A stretch of 64,000 nt of DNA from Nemania diffusa. Taxonomy: Eukaryota > Ascomycota > Sordariomycetes > Xylariales > Xylariaceae. The notes beneath the pieces were generated by a model. The model was not told the origin of the DNA and did not search any database. It saw nothing but the letters and a program-made list of their open reading frames with translations. The stretch is taken from contig JBBPUQ010000006.1 of NCBI GenBank assembly GCA_038501195.1, positions 248,001-312,000 of the forward strand, read 5' to 3'. Of this stretch, positions 15,754-28,800 are shown piece after piece; within the stretch, counting starts at the first letter, position 1, and every line of letters begins with the position of its first letter. Made by a program: the position numbers and the translations under genes.

Positions 15754-16410
15754 GACCTAACCCACCTGTATGAAGGTTATTGGAGAAGGCAGGTCACCTG
15801 GACCTGCAACCATATGCAAGGAGAACCAACAGCCCTAGAAGTACCAGATTGTATAGACTGTAGCCTAGGAGCCTTTGGGTACAAAAGGGACTGATTCCTC
15901 CAGACTGAAAGGAAGAAGGGAATCATGGACCTTGCGAGACCAAAGTGATTTATTAGCTGAATACAGACTTTGTTCTAAGCCTTATAAAATTAGCCCTTGT
16001 CACAATATCTTAGTTGCATATGGAAAGTTAAATAATAAAAAAAAGAAAAAGGAGAAAAAAGGTAAATCTACTTAGTGCAGAGTAGTAGAAATAGGTGAGG
16101 TATGTGTACAGTTTAAAGCGGTAAGCTTTAATAATAAATACCTAGGTAGGTCTTAAAAATAGCGGCTGCATAAGTCACCAACAACTAGGTGACCAGCATC
16201 CACCAACCTAAGTACATAGGTAGTACTCAAGCAGACCCTTGACTACACGGACAACTACATCAGTACATATAGGTAGGTTAGGTAGGTATGTACATAGGAG
16301 TGGAACCAGCATGTGCCCGTGCGTGATGGGTTTTAATTTGATCTTACCTAGGTAACAGAGCGTTTGAAGACAATAAGAGATTCATTGACAGCTTGCTTTA
16401 ATATATCAGA
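15754..16410. other. 3'-to-3' intergenic region with AGGTA/CCTAGG motifs
   Basis: This lies between two convergent genes. It holds a purine-rich stretch near 16,035-16,063 and many copies of CTAGGTAGGT-like motifs at about 16,140-16,350. No gene is supported. Confidence 0.5.
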
Positions 16411-18250
16411 CTATAACATGTTTTCACTTATTTTAGTCCATAGACCAGGCTGGTCAAACTCATCCCATTTCCATCTAAGTCCTACGACGGGCTTCCTCGT
16501 TTGCAACTCCGTCCTCTGAATGCCAGCCCCTGTAGAGTTGCCTGCTACAGCTGCCACCGATGGAGAATCTGGCTTTGAAGATGGCCAATCCAAATCGATG
16601 GTCCCTCCTTCTCGAACAAACGTGAAGACCCCAACCTCCCAGTAGTCCCAGTCTATCATACTCCTCTCAAGCTTTGCGTGACGGTCCAGGGGCAGGAAAC
16701 TGAGTGCATCTCTATTGTAAGGTTCAAGGTCACATTGTGAAGCCTCTTGATCGGCAAATTTGACAGCGAGGCCGGATGGAGATGTACCGCTGTGTATGAT
16801 ATGGATATGCGAGACACCGAAACCAACATATGTTCCTAGGAACTCTTCGGATGCAGCCTCATCATACTGAGATAGATCTCTATGCTCTCTCCAGTCGTTG
16901 ACCATAGTTTCGTGCTGCTTCAGGCGATCAGCAACTGATGCCTCTAGTGAAGGCAATAGGTTGATGGTTGGTTTCAAGTCAAAGAGAGCCTGGAGCAAGA
17001 TTTGAGATGCAGTTTCGGAAGCGTCGCCTGTGTCCGCTGCGTTACTAAGGGCAACGATGGCTGTGTGGGAGTCTGGAATTAGGTAGGCCGTGGACACAAA
17101 GCCATTGCTGCAGCCGCTGTGTCCGTAGAGAGTGCGGGAGTCGCTCTCTTTGCCGATGATATCTTCTTTTCTATGTATACTGTTGTACGACAGCATCCCG
17201 AGAGCAGAAGTTGGCATCGTAGTTCGGAACCATCCGAGTGTATAAGCTGTGTTGTTATCGAAACCATCATCACAAGGACGCCTCCACGAAAAATTCCACA
17301 TAGACGAGATCTCACGGAGCGGGTTTCCTTGGCACTTGGCCAAGAGCTCCGGTGAAGGTGTAGACTCGTTCTCAAGATCATATCGATTCATGACGGCGGC
17401 CAAAAAAGACAACATGTCGTTGACTGAGGTGCGGATACCTACAGTGGCTAGAACTGGTCCGTATTTCTCAGTTGTGTATTCATTCTCAATTCTGGCCCAA
17501 GCGCCATCAGTTCTCTGAACATATGGATATGCAATATTCGTATTGCATTTCACATCAGCTTCGGTCAGCAAGGTTTGGGTCAAGCCCAAAGGGTTACAAA
17601 GACGATCTTTCAAAAAGGTAGCGAACTGAGATCCAGATGACTTTTCAATAACATCAGCCAACAATCCAAACGCAGCATTGCTGTAATACCACCAATGATC
17701 GAATCTCTGCCCATGCTTATTAGATGTAGGGAGTTGGTTAACCATGTCAATGTGGTCTTCCCCTTTCACAACGGTAGTACCTCCTGGACCCATGTATATA
17801 GCGTTGCCGTTAGCAAGACCAGTGGAGTGACAGCAAAGGTCCGCGATGGTAGCTTCATTTCCGATACGGGGGTCTTGGATTGGATTAAAATCTGGGAGGT
17901 GGTCATGGACCTTGTCTTCCCAAATGGGCTGCCCCTCAGAGAGAAGACCAACTGCTGTAGAGGTGAACAACTTTGAGCAGGACCCGATCTGGTATGCGGT
18001 ATTACTATCTGCTTCTAGACTATCTTCGACGTCTCTGAGGCCGATACTTCGACGAAACACAACTTCACCTTGATGTAAAACACCAACGGATATTGACGGC
18101 GCCCTGGACAGCTTCCGAACCGATTCGATCATAGGCATGGCTGCCTCCAGTCGTGACATGATCTCATCCCTGTGCAGTCGGTTTAGCAGATATGGTTCGA
18201 TCGCACAAACATACACAAAAGAGACGGATGAATACTTACCTTTCACTCAT
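16411..18250 (-). CDS. Serine beta-lactamase/transpeptidase-like hydrolase
   Basis: Predicted serine hydrolase of the class C beta-lactamase / D-aminopeptidase / esterase fold. The nucleophile motif SCSK (S-x-x-K, about residue 67) lies in YQIGSCSKLFTS, the Y-x-N motif is YYSN, and HSG in GHSGCSNGF takes the KTG-box position. A C-terminal ~150-residue extension follows the catalytic domain. I start it at 18,250: an 11-nt first exon (ATG AGT GAA AG) joins across a GTAAGT...ACAG intron (18239-18170) in frame, giving about 589 aa. Reading straight through that intron would give a false N-terminus. Fungal members occur as esterases, D-amino-acid amidases and secondary-metabolism hydrolases. The substrate is unknown, and its link to the NRPS pathway is speculative because the NB-ARC gene lies between. 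Confidence 0.85.
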
Positions 18251-19701
18251 CGTGCTGTCTCTGGTAGCTATTTTATAAGTGATAGAAAGGTAATGCGTGA
18301 ATCTCAGCGTTTCTCTCGTATACGGCGAAGAAGTAAGCAAGTGAAGATCTCAGGTATTATGCTTAAAAAGAGAGGGTTACGTGGGAGTAGGCGGCCGGCA
18401 ACTTTGCAAGTCATAAATGGCAAATGCCGAACATATCAACTTGTTTTAAAAAATTTCCAACAAATTTGGTTTGCCAAACCCCGCCCTCGACAGCCCGATG
18501 ATATGACTTGCGACCAATGCTCATCCCACCCCCCACCCCGGTATTGACAACTCTAGCGAGAAGCCGTTGTTTTATTTAGATTTAACACATTATTAATAAA
18601 GGCAGCCTTCTCTTATCATTAAAAAGAAATGCCACTACCGTAAGACGGGCTTCTTTTATATGCAAATCTCGGCTGTTCTTATAACCTCCACAGCGGCTAT
18701 GGTTGAAAAGTATTGTATATTACTAGGTATTATAGGTTAAAGAGTGGGAATAAAGGGCCTGTACTGTTCCCTGGATGAGTACTATGTATAATTATTACAC
18801 AGTGTATCTAGCCCGCCCTAGAAGGCATGTTACCCATCAGATTCTTAGATGAGTATTTGGTATAAAAGAGGCGGACATTTATACGTAGACTGTTGACCTA
18901 TTGGTACAGGGGGAATGATTAGTCCTCCCTTGATGAGACATTCTGAGACCTTCTGAGGATCTGTGACCCTCTTCCTCCAATAGCCTTGCCCACATCCTCA
19001 GGGGCTCTCATATGAAACTAGGGATGCCATGAATAAGGGCTGTTATTGGCTAGCTGTCGAGCTCGGAAGTCCTTAAGAGTCGTTTTGCTATGTGACAGTT
19101 GGCTCGCACAGCATGCCGTCCTATTTTGCATATTACTTTGCACACCTAAGCGATCATAATTGTATGCAATTATCAGAAATAAAATATTAGCAAGACTTTT
19201 TGCAAGATATTCGGGCACTTGAATCAGAATATTCTAATAGCAAGGTCTCCTTTACCCTCGAAAAAAACGCAACCATTTGTTGCTCAGCCTTGGTTTTTTC
19301 TGGAAAAGGATTCGGTTCACTAGAGATATCTGGGCGCCTTAATGAAGCATTGGTTATATACTACGCCGAATTAACTGCCCGCTGCTAAGACTCGATCAAA
19401 TTTCTCGGAGTCAGACTGACTAGTGAGCTTTCGTTTGGTGAGTACTACCTTTTTTCTAAGAACAAAAATAAAGAGAAAGGGAAATTGGGTGGTATTAGGG
19501 TCCAGAAGCTCAGTAAGCATACTTGAAACTAAGTCATAACTTTTGGTTATAGAAAACGTGTTGCTTCGCAGTCGCCCAACGATTCATTACAACCCTTACG
19601 CAAGCACGCGGCTCTTGTATCTCCGTAATAAGATTGCATAGGTGGAAGAAGAGGTAGATTAGGCAAAATACAGGGTTCAGCAAGAGCAACACAACGCAAT
19701 C
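18251..19701. other. Intergenic region
   Basis: About 1.45 kb between two divergently oriented genes, so both promoters should be here. Short ORFs up to 136 codons show no recognisable protein features. No repeat or RNA gene was recognised. Confidence 0.5.
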
Positions 19702-22362
19702 ATGCAAACTCTAAATAGTAGCAATAACACTAGGTCCGAAGCTACCTTTAAGTTGCCATACCGCAGCCTTCCATATAGTCGCAACCACCAGTTTCAGTTC
19801 CGGGAAGATATACTACAACGACTCGATGTTGAGCTACGGCCTGGAACCGACGCAACCAGTCTACAAGCCACAGGTCTCCATGGACTTGGTGGTGTAGGCA
19901 AGACGCAGGTTGCCCTTGAATTCGCATACAGACATTCGGAGGATTATGAGGCCATCTTTTGGATTACCGCCGAGACTGAGGCTAAACTTCGAGAGTCCTT
20001 GTTTTCTCACGTCCGAGCAGTAATGAGCACACCAGAGAATACTCCCCAGCAGGATACGGTTCTAATCAGAACGTTCCAAAGATGGCTCATGACTGCCTCC
20101 ACCCAAAGCACGTAAACCCAAGTACCCAGAAGATTTTCATTATTTGATATCCTTATATCTAACTAGTGTGAAGGCCGTCGCGTGCGATGGTTAATAGTAT
20201 TCGACAATATCGAGGATGAGGGAGTAATTGAGCAACTGTGGCCTAAAGGCTCGCATGGTTCCATCATTTTAACGTCTCGAAACCATGATCTCTCTCGTAT
20301 CTGTGGGCACGGCTCCATTGAAGTTCCTCTTTTCACCAAGGCAGAAAGTTCCCTGTTCATGATGAGTCTCAAGCGCAGCCTAGATAGTTCTGATACTGAA
20401 GAGGCGGAGATCGTGGCTCAGATTGCGAAGAGGCTGGGCTACCTACCCCTAGCCCTAGACCATATCCGCTCTTACATCAGACGTACGGTAACAACTTATC
20501 GAACTTTCAAACAGCTCTATCAAGATTTCGACACAAATTTGTTGTTTCAACCTGGCATAGTCGGCCCATCTTACGAAAAGTCCATTCGAAATACGTGGAC
20601 GATGACATTATCCACGATTGACGAACCACCCCGTGTCCTGATGGAGACACTCGCGTTATTGGATTCAGATGGGGTTCCAATTGAGCTTTTTGAAAATTGT
20701 GACAAAAAGGCTAAGTGTGTCTGAGTGCTCATTAAAGATACCCTTTTCTCTGCTAACCTCCTATTACAGGATGTACAACGGGCCAAACAACGAATTCCCT
20801 AAATTAGAAGACTGCTTGAGAGATCGACTATTAGAACGACAAATGTACGAGGTCCTTGCCATAATAAATTTGCTCAGCTCACTGACCAAGATTCAGGACC
20901 GACAAGGCCATCGCGTCATTGTTGAACGGGTCGCTAATCAGTAGACACCGGGACGGGGATCGAATTAGTTGTCATCGAATTGTGAGGGAAGCTGTTTTGC
21001 AGTCATTGAGTGCGGATGCCTTGGCAATCCATTTTGACTGGGTTGTCTTTGCCCTGAACGCTTGCTTTCCAAAGACCCCTCGTAGCGCACCACTCTTGAG
21101 TGACTGGGACCGATGTGCTGTTTTTCATCCTCAGATTTCCACCCTGCTTGACATATACAATCGGTTTTCCGCATCACTGCGCCCACCAATACTCCTGTGT
21201 GAAGTGGTTCGTAGATGCGCATGGTAGGCTACTTCTTAGTAGGCTTGGTAATTGAGAAATCTTCGCTAACAGGTTGAACTCAAGGTATCTATTTGAACGC
21301 GGAAACTTTGAAGGCGCGTCTTCGATGCTTAAATCGGCCTGCAGCATCTTGGAGACAGTTAATGAGACTAGCAACCATCCCGGCTATTCTGATCGCTATA
21401 TATGTCGACTGACCGCAGATATGTATTCAACATTCGGAAGCATCGAGTATGAGCTCAATCTTCCGCTTCACGGCAGACGTTGGTTCGAGAAAGCAGACAA
21501 ACACCGCCGACAGCTGATTGAGAAAGAGACTGCGGAGCCTTATGACTTAGAGATAATGGCAATTGTGGATGGCAACATTGCGCTCACTTATCTCGCTGAT
21601 GGAATACCTGACTCGAGTATTGGGAGTTATAAGTTACTCCTAAACACATTTGATAGCCCAAGCTCTCGTGGCATATGGGCAGCAAATCTATCCATAGCAT
21701 TTCGTACTGACAACCAGCTTGACGAGTCACTCGTGTGGTGCCAAAAGTCGCTCGAGTGGACTTCTAGTCAGTATGGCGAGCAAAGCTTAAGCCTAGCGAT
21801 GTAAGAAATCCTTGATATCTGCCTAGGTAACTAGACAGCATAGCTCATCGTGATCTATAGAGTTTATTTCAATTTAGGATGTGCCCTTATCTCCCTTAGG
21901 CAAGATGATGAAGCGCTTAAGGCTCTCGAAGCCTGCCTCGCCATCCGCCAGCAGAAGTCTCCGATCCACGCTTACACCGGCTTTACATGTCACAAGATAG
22001 GCACTTTATTACGATCCCGTGGCGATCTTCCGAGGGCTGCGTAAGCAATCTCACCATTTCACCCCATTTATCGCATCGCAATCGACGAAGCTTACTGACA
22101 GCGACGCCTGCTGACACTGCCTCGCAGAACTTTCTTTCGCTCTGCGATCGATATTCTAAAGGATTGCGAATCTCGAGAGGGCGGTACTGCTCGGTCTCAA
22201 TTTGCCCTTGCTGTGACGTTGGAGGAGATGGGGAATTTTGGTGAGGCCGAGACATATTTTGAATATGCCGTCGCTTTTATGGGGAGGCTAGGTAAGGTCG
22301 TTGACCGAGATCAGCTAACAGAGGAAAGTTTCGAGCAATTTGTGCTCTATTGCCATCGCTAA
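19702..22362 (+). CDS. NB-ARC-TPR STAND protein, possibly frame-disrupted
   Basis: Predicted cytoplasmic NLR-like STAND NTPase, of the kind used in fungal non-self recognition and cell death. The P-loop is GLGGVGKTQ (about residue 60), Walker B is WLIVFDN, and RNBS-B-like SIILTSRN and GLPL-like GYLPLALD follow. Then come a winged-helix-like stretch (CHRIVREAVLQSL) and degenerate TPRs. Introns 20715-20769, 20845-20941, 21224-21272, 21801-21860 and 22041-22127 all keep phase. The first, most obvious intron (20112-20166, GTAAAC to CTAACTAG) does not: it is one base out of phase and leads to a stop. Either an alternative splice exists, the reference has an indel, or the gene carries a frameshift. 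No effector domain was seen ahead of the NB-ARC. Confidence 0.75.
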
Positions 22363-23504
22363 AAGTTCACATACCGTTAGAGCTAGTAGAGAAGTACCGG
22401 ATTATTTAGCGGAAACAAGAAATTATAACAATTGGGCCTGGTATATTTGACGTGTCTTTCTAGATATTGAGCTATCCCCCCGTAAGCGGTTCACGTCTAA
22501 GACCCTCTATCTAGGTAGCCCGACTTAACTAGCCTAGGCTACTTATACTGCTAGATTCCTAGCCCTTTGCCTGATGGTGATTTGACCTCATTAAGATTAA
22601 GCTAAAGATGTAGTGTTCGAGAGGACAAGGCGGTGTATTATTATCAGCCACTATATAACCGACCAATGGCTTCGTCAGTGATTTCGAAGTATGTACAGAG
22701 TAGTTTCTCAGGTGTTGCGATAGCGACCACGACCGTTTTCGCAGGTGGCTTCACTAGTGGCTTCATGTTGGATTTAGCGCTTGGATACCTATAACTTGCT
22801 AGCATTACTCTGTTCTATTAGGTACTAGAAAAATCTATTGGGTAAGGCGGAGAACCCTTTGTACGGAGCGCGAGAACTTAGCGAATCATTAGCGCGTACG
22901 CGTTAGCAAGTTGCCTATTCGAGCGATCTTCTAGCTACAGTAACATTAGCTTTTCTTTTACTTCGTGGCTATACGCAGTATAGCTTTCCCAGCCTACGTA
23001 GGTCTGGACGAATACTGCTTAAAAATCAAGCTGCACTTAAGCCTGAAAAAATCCAAAGAAGGTAATGAATGCCGCAAGAAACGAGCCACAGGTCATTTTA
23101 GGTGAGGTGCTGTTAGCTTAGGGTGGTAGCTTAGGGTACCACCGTCCCTGCTAATGCTATGCTCACGCAATGGGCGCGTTGCGTCAGCATCGACGTGGGC
23201 ATCCTCCATCGCCCTCTCAGAAGCGACCGCAGGCAACCCTGTATTTGCTAAGTATCTAGAGTGGAAATCAATTTGATGACTTCGAGGACTTAATTGTGTG
23301 CACTATATGTGAAGAGAATTATGAACGAGTTTGACTTGAATTGACTTCTACGTATGGTTGTAGAGCACAAGGAACTCATAGAATGCTCATGTAAGAGAAC
23401 TTGCTTGGGCTATAGAACATGCCAGCCCGGGAACTCTAGTAATGTATCAATCCCATTTTATGTACACGTCTTATTGTTTATTATTTTTAATCGCAAAACA
23501 TCAC
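22363..23504. other. 3'-to-3' intergenic region
   Basis: About 1.1 kb between the NB-ARC-TPR gene and P450-1. No ORF with protein-like features was found. It roughly marks the left limit of the cluster. Confidence 0.5.
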
Positions 23505-25430
23505 CTACGGGCGGGACACTGCTTTTAACTCAATCAGGGGACCATTCTTCCATGACGTGAAAATGTCCTCTAATTCGTAGCGCGATGTGGGATCTGGGCC
23601 CTGCCCACTCCGTTTCCCATTCACCCACCTGTCGGGGCAAAGGCGCACATCGTATTGATAGACCAAAGTCGAATATAAAATAGAAATCCCAAGGTAAGCC
23701 AGGGGTTTCCCAATGCAGCCCCTCGTGCCCGCGCTAAACGGCAAAAACGCCCCGGACGCACGCTTGACGAATTCCGGCGTGACAATGGTGCCGTCGGCGA
23801 GCGTTGAGCCAGGAATCCACCGTTCGGGCTGGTACTTTTCAGGATCGGGGAAGTACACTGGATCATGATGCATGGCTGAGACTGGCACTCCGACGTTGGT
23901 TCCACCGGGGATGAAAGAGTCGTCGACGACAACACCGCATGGTTCGACCTCGCGTCGTAGCACTGATCCCGCTGGAGGCGCCATCCGTAAAGCCTCGTCG
24001 ATACATGCACGTAGATATGTGCATGAATTCAGTTCAGTACCTAGGCGAATATCATCTACACTCGAGAAAGTCTGCCTTATCTCATCCTGGAGTTTCTGGA
24101 GCTGAACTGGCTGGTGTAACAGGTAGTAAAGAGCGGAGGAGATAGTAGTTGATGTTGTGTCACCGCCTGCATGTGTGTCAGTCTAACAGGTCATGAGAAT
24201 GGGAGATAAGACGGCATAACCTACCAGCGGTAATCAATAAAATGGCCTCCTCCTTGAGCTCCTCGAGAGGGATGTTATCGGCAGCATCGACGCCAGCCCA
24301 GAGCCAAGTCATGAAGTCTTTCTTACCTTTAACACCGGTAGCCATTTCTTGAACGCGAGCAGCGGCGGCCTGCTCTACAAAGTCATCAAAGGGTTTGCTT
24401 GAGCGCACCCAGTTCGACAAGACGAGCCATCGAAGTTTAAGGTTGACAAGTGGAAAGACCGCCGAGCCAGTCTAGAGATGTCAGAATATTGCAAGATTGG
24501 ATAACAGAAGCAGCAATATGGCCAAGGAAACTTCACACACTTACCACGTTCTCACCCCACATACCCTCGTGGATGATCTCCTCGAAGTCTCGTCGTTCTT
24601 GCTTTCGCATCATGTCGAACGAGTCACTCAACGATAAGTCACTAGAAAGATCGAAGGAATAACGATTAATCCAGATTGCCCAATTTTTGGGAGAACTCCA
24701 TTTATTTGACGACCCGGGAGCTTGAGCGTGGTCAACAAGGCATCCTTCTTGACTGTCATTGTCCAAGTGTTCCAGACATCGTAATAACGTGGCGACGTGC
24801 TTCTTGATAGCAACCTCAGCTTCTTTTAAGGCATTATCAGAGAACCCATATCGCAATATACGGCGCTTGCGAGCATGGATGTCTTTGTCGATGACAGAGA
24901 ACAGACTGGCCTTCTCAGGATTTCTTGGGAAAGCCAAGTATGAATCCGCCTTCTTCGAGTAGCGACTGTTCGTGTATAACATCTTCACCGCATCGGGAGA
25001 GGCGATGCTCAATCTGTTTGGGCCATAGCGGACAATGCGACCGTAACGTTCGTGTAGCTTATGGAAGTTCTGGGCTTCGTCTTTCTTGACGATGTGATAT
25101 GTGTTATACAAGTCGGAAATACGCGCAAGCCAGGGTCCAGGATGAGCCCTTAAGGGATGGAAAGCGAGCCGGAAAATCACTACCGCGGTGCCCCATGCCT
25201 ATAGTATACATATTAGCTAAACTGTAGATTATTGTGGCAAAGATTGATGGAAACTTGAACAATAAGGAGCCTAGACAGCGCAGGTAATTATGACTTACAA
25301 TGAAAATCGCTAGTACTAATGTGGTGATCGGGTTGAAAACGAGACTTGCAATATTCGGCTGGAAGAGCCTATCATAACCTGAACCGCCGACCATATCTGG
25401 TCGAAGTGTGAATGAAGCTGATGGCGACAA
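23505..25430 (-). CDS. Cytochrome P450 (P450-1)
   Basis: Microsomal P450 monooxygenase. Exon 1 (25430-25299) encodes an N-terminal membrane anchor (NPITTLVLAIFI) and splices in frame over 25298-25199 to a proline-rich hinge (HPLRAHPGPWLARI). The I-helix reads ITAGGDTTST across an intron, the ExxR helix is EALR, and PERW and the heme loop FSAGTRGCIGK follow, with the axial Cys near 23,726. An intron also lies between about 24,420 and 24,540. It is divergent from FAS alpha across a 370-bp shared promoter, which suggests co-regulation and a role in oxidising the fatty-acid-derived residue. Domain organisation resembles P450-2 and P450-3. The exact substrate cannot be told from sequence. Confidence 0.92.
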
Positions 25431-25800
25431 TACTCTGGCTCGTTCTATGGCACCTTTAGTCTGCGACCGAGCTATTTACCAGACATAGATGGCTCAAACA
25501 ACCTCATCGGACGTAAGAAGTAGTATGGTCAGCAACTAGAAGTGGGTCTTAACATAATGATGGCTCTAGTCATCTTCCACACATGTGCTAATGTGATGCT
25601 ATTATAGTGAATCATGACTAAAAGTCCAAGTCAATGACCAGAATTACTTACAGCCAAAAGCTAGTCGAAAAGGGCTCTTGATTCAAGTAAAGTGTAGGAT
25701 AGTCGGCGGAAAATGCTTGTACAGGCAGGCTCTTTGTTTCTCGTTCCTATGTCGTAGGCATGAATTATGTTTATGAGGATTCTAAAATACTAGTATCATC
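25431..25800. promoter_or_regulatory. Shared divergent promoter of P450-1 and FAS alpha
   Basis: This 370-bp gap separates the two start codons (25,430 on minus, 25,801 on plus). I saw no exact TGACGTGA octamer in it. No TATA element can be assigned confidently. Confidence 0.5.
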
Positions 25801-28800
25801 ATGACGCCGGAAGTTGAGCGTGAACTCACCCATACTCTTCTAGTCGAGTTACTAGCGTAGGCCGTCCCGAGTTTCTTTTGGCCAGCAACTGTTAATGTTT
25901 GTATAGGCATCAATTTACATATCCAGTCCGATGGTTAGTTAAAAAAAAAAAAAACACAAATCAAGGTGGAAGCTTGCTGATTGAGTTGGTAGGATCGAAA
26001 CTCAAGATGCAATCTTGGGAGAGATTGGTGCCGAGCGCATTGTGGAGATTGGCCCGTCCAATATTCTCACCAACATGATGAAAAGGACATGGCAAGATAA
26101 GTTTCATGAAGAAGACTTAGCTCGAAACATGACTAGACGCATTCTTGGCCCACAAGGTGACCATGCAGAGATGTATTATCTCCATGCCGAAAACAACGAT
26201 GTTGAGGAGGCACCAGCACAAACAGTATCGTCAGACAGCGTGCAGAAAGCTACAGGCACTAGTTCGCTACCGGCTCTTAGTCCAGTGATTGAAACACAAC
26301 CCACAGCGAGCCAGTCTCAACCCAACATTTCAGTAGCTGAAGTGCTGGATATCGAAACACCTGTTGCCTCGATAGTTATGGCAGTTCTAGGCACAAAACT
26401 CAAAAAGAAGACTAGCGAGATATCTCTAAGCAGTACCATAAGCAGCCTCGTTGGCGGTAAGTATTCCTGCCTATTATCCAAGTACGAAGCTGACTGTTGT
26501 AGGCCGTTCAACACTCACGAACGAGATAATTGGGGACTTACATAAAGAATTCGGTGACAAATTACCAGAAAAAGCTGAGGACGTTGCATTAGAAAGTCTG
26601 TGTGAGACTTTGTCTACCCATCATCATGGAAACCTCGGAAAACAGGTCGAATCCATCGTCAGTAGGATGGTCTCCTCCAAGTTTCCGCCGGACTATGCTC
26701 AGTCAACGATACGACGAATGTTAGCTGACCAATGGGGTCTTGGCCCGATGAGACAAGACGCGGTATTGCTGCTTGCTCTTAGCCAGCAACCTGACACACG
26801 CTTGTCCTCCTCAGAAGCCCAGAAATATCTATCAGCTCTGGCAACAGAGTATTTCCAACAACAAGGGTTACAACTTCCCTCAATCGGGTCCTCTAATGGC
26901 CAGGGCGCGACAGCCGCTATAGATGCGAAGATGCTGCATGCGATGAACGAGAAGAACTCAGCACTTGCTAAAGAGATAATGGGAGTCTTGCAACACCACC
27001 TTCAAAACTCGGACGACGAGGTGGTTCAGAAGACAAGCGAAGCAGAGGCAGATTCCGTCGGTTTGCTGGATATCTGGGTTTCCGAGCATGGGGAAGACTA
27101 TGCTGATGGCATTATGCCCAAGTTCGATGCCAAGAAACAACGGGTATTCGACTCGTACTGGAATTGGAATGCACAGGACATATGCACCCTATCCGAATTA
27201 TGTCGAAATCCACAAACTGAGAAGGACGTCTTACTCATCCGGGAAATGTCCGACAATATTATCAATCGGGCATGCGACCGTTCGATTGTACAGATACAGT
27301 ATCTGCTATCTAAAGAATGTCGGGGAGAAAGGGGGAAGTTGGCTATGTGCAAGTTGATGGAGTCGCTATTGAAGGCGTGTCGTGAATCGAAGGACCAAGA
27401 TCCTGTATTCATATACCGAACAGTCGACACAGCACCCTTGACCACGGTGGACAATAAAGGAAGGATTCAATTTCAGGAGATCCCTCGTATCACCAACACT
27501 GCGAAGCCCATGAAAGCGCCACATATCCCAATCAGCACCTACAACAACGGCGTCCCAGCATATTGCCACGAACACAGTATGGCCTACGCTTTTGATCTAG
27601 AGGTTATGAAAAATTCTGGGCTTTCTCTCAGGGGAAAGAATGTATTGATCAACGGCGCTGGCAAGAGGTCTATTGGGATCCACATCCTTCGATACCTTCT
27701 TGAGGCTGGAGCGAGAGTCACCTTGACCACTAGTAGCTACTCTACAGAGACAACCCAATTATACCAAGCCATATACGCGCGGTATGGGTCCCGCGACTCG
27801 GTAATGCGAGTGTTGCCGTATAACCAGGGTAGTAACCGGGATGTTTCAAACCTCGTTCAGCACCTAGATAATGACCCGGCCTGGGATCTTGATTACATCA
27901 TTCCATTTGCGGCAATATCTGAGAATGGTCGGGGTCTTGAAGACCTAGATTCAAAATCAGAGATCGCGCACCGACTCATGCTCACTAATCTTCTTAGGCT
28001 TCTTGGCGGTATTGCAAAGAGCAAGAGGGCTAAAGGGATCACTACTAGGCCGGCCACGGTACTGCTCCCTCTTTCTCCTAACCATGGCCTCATGGGGAAT
28101 GATGGACTATACTCGGAGTCGAAAAGGTCGCTCGAGGTTCTTCTAAGCAAATGGTATTCAGAATCCTGGAGAGAGTACTTATCGTTCTTTGGCGTGATCA
28201 TCGGTTGGACTCGGGGTACAGGCCTCATGACCGATAACGATATGATATCAGAAGCAGTTGAAACTCTTGGTGTGCGGACATATGCAGCCAATGAGATGGC
28301 TGCTAATATCATGTGCCTCATGGCTGGTAGTTTAAACGATGTGTGCCAGGAGAGCCCTCTGCTTGTTGACATTGGTGGCGGTTTGGGCAAAGTTGACGAT
28401 TTCAAGAGGAAGCTTTCGTCAATCCGGAAAGACCTGAACGACTATGCTGACATACGCAGGGCATTAGAGGAGGAGAGATTGCTGGAAGCCACATGCGTGA
28501 ACGGCAAGAATATATCGGATAGTACGATTGGGGTACAAGTGCCGATCAAAGCCAATATACAACTACCGCTCCCGGCGCTTCCAGACTACGAGACAGAGGT
28601 TGCGCCGCTTGCATCCTTAGAGGGAATGGTTGATTTATCGAGAGTGGTCGTTGTTACTGGGTTCTCGGAACTTGGACCATATGGGAGCAGTCGAACACGA
28701 TGGGAAATAGAAGCAAATGGCACACTTTCCCTCGAAGGTTGTGTTGAAACAGCTTGGACGATGGGACTCATTAGGCAACATTCTAGCACAAACAAGGACG

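Noticed and set aside
17309..17318. Match to the TOXE 'tox-box' pattern ATCTCNCGNA as I recall it
   Set aside because: It lies inside the coding sequence of the beta-lactamase-like gene; about two such matches are expected by chance in 64 kb.
18137..18547. 136-codon plus-strand ORF
   Set aside because: Antisense to the first exons of the hydrolase and extending into its promoter; composition is not protein-like.
23553..23560. Exact TGACGTGA
   Set aside because: It is inside the last exon of P450-1 and better explained as coding sequence; the same holds for TCACGTCA at 63664 in the aminotransferase.
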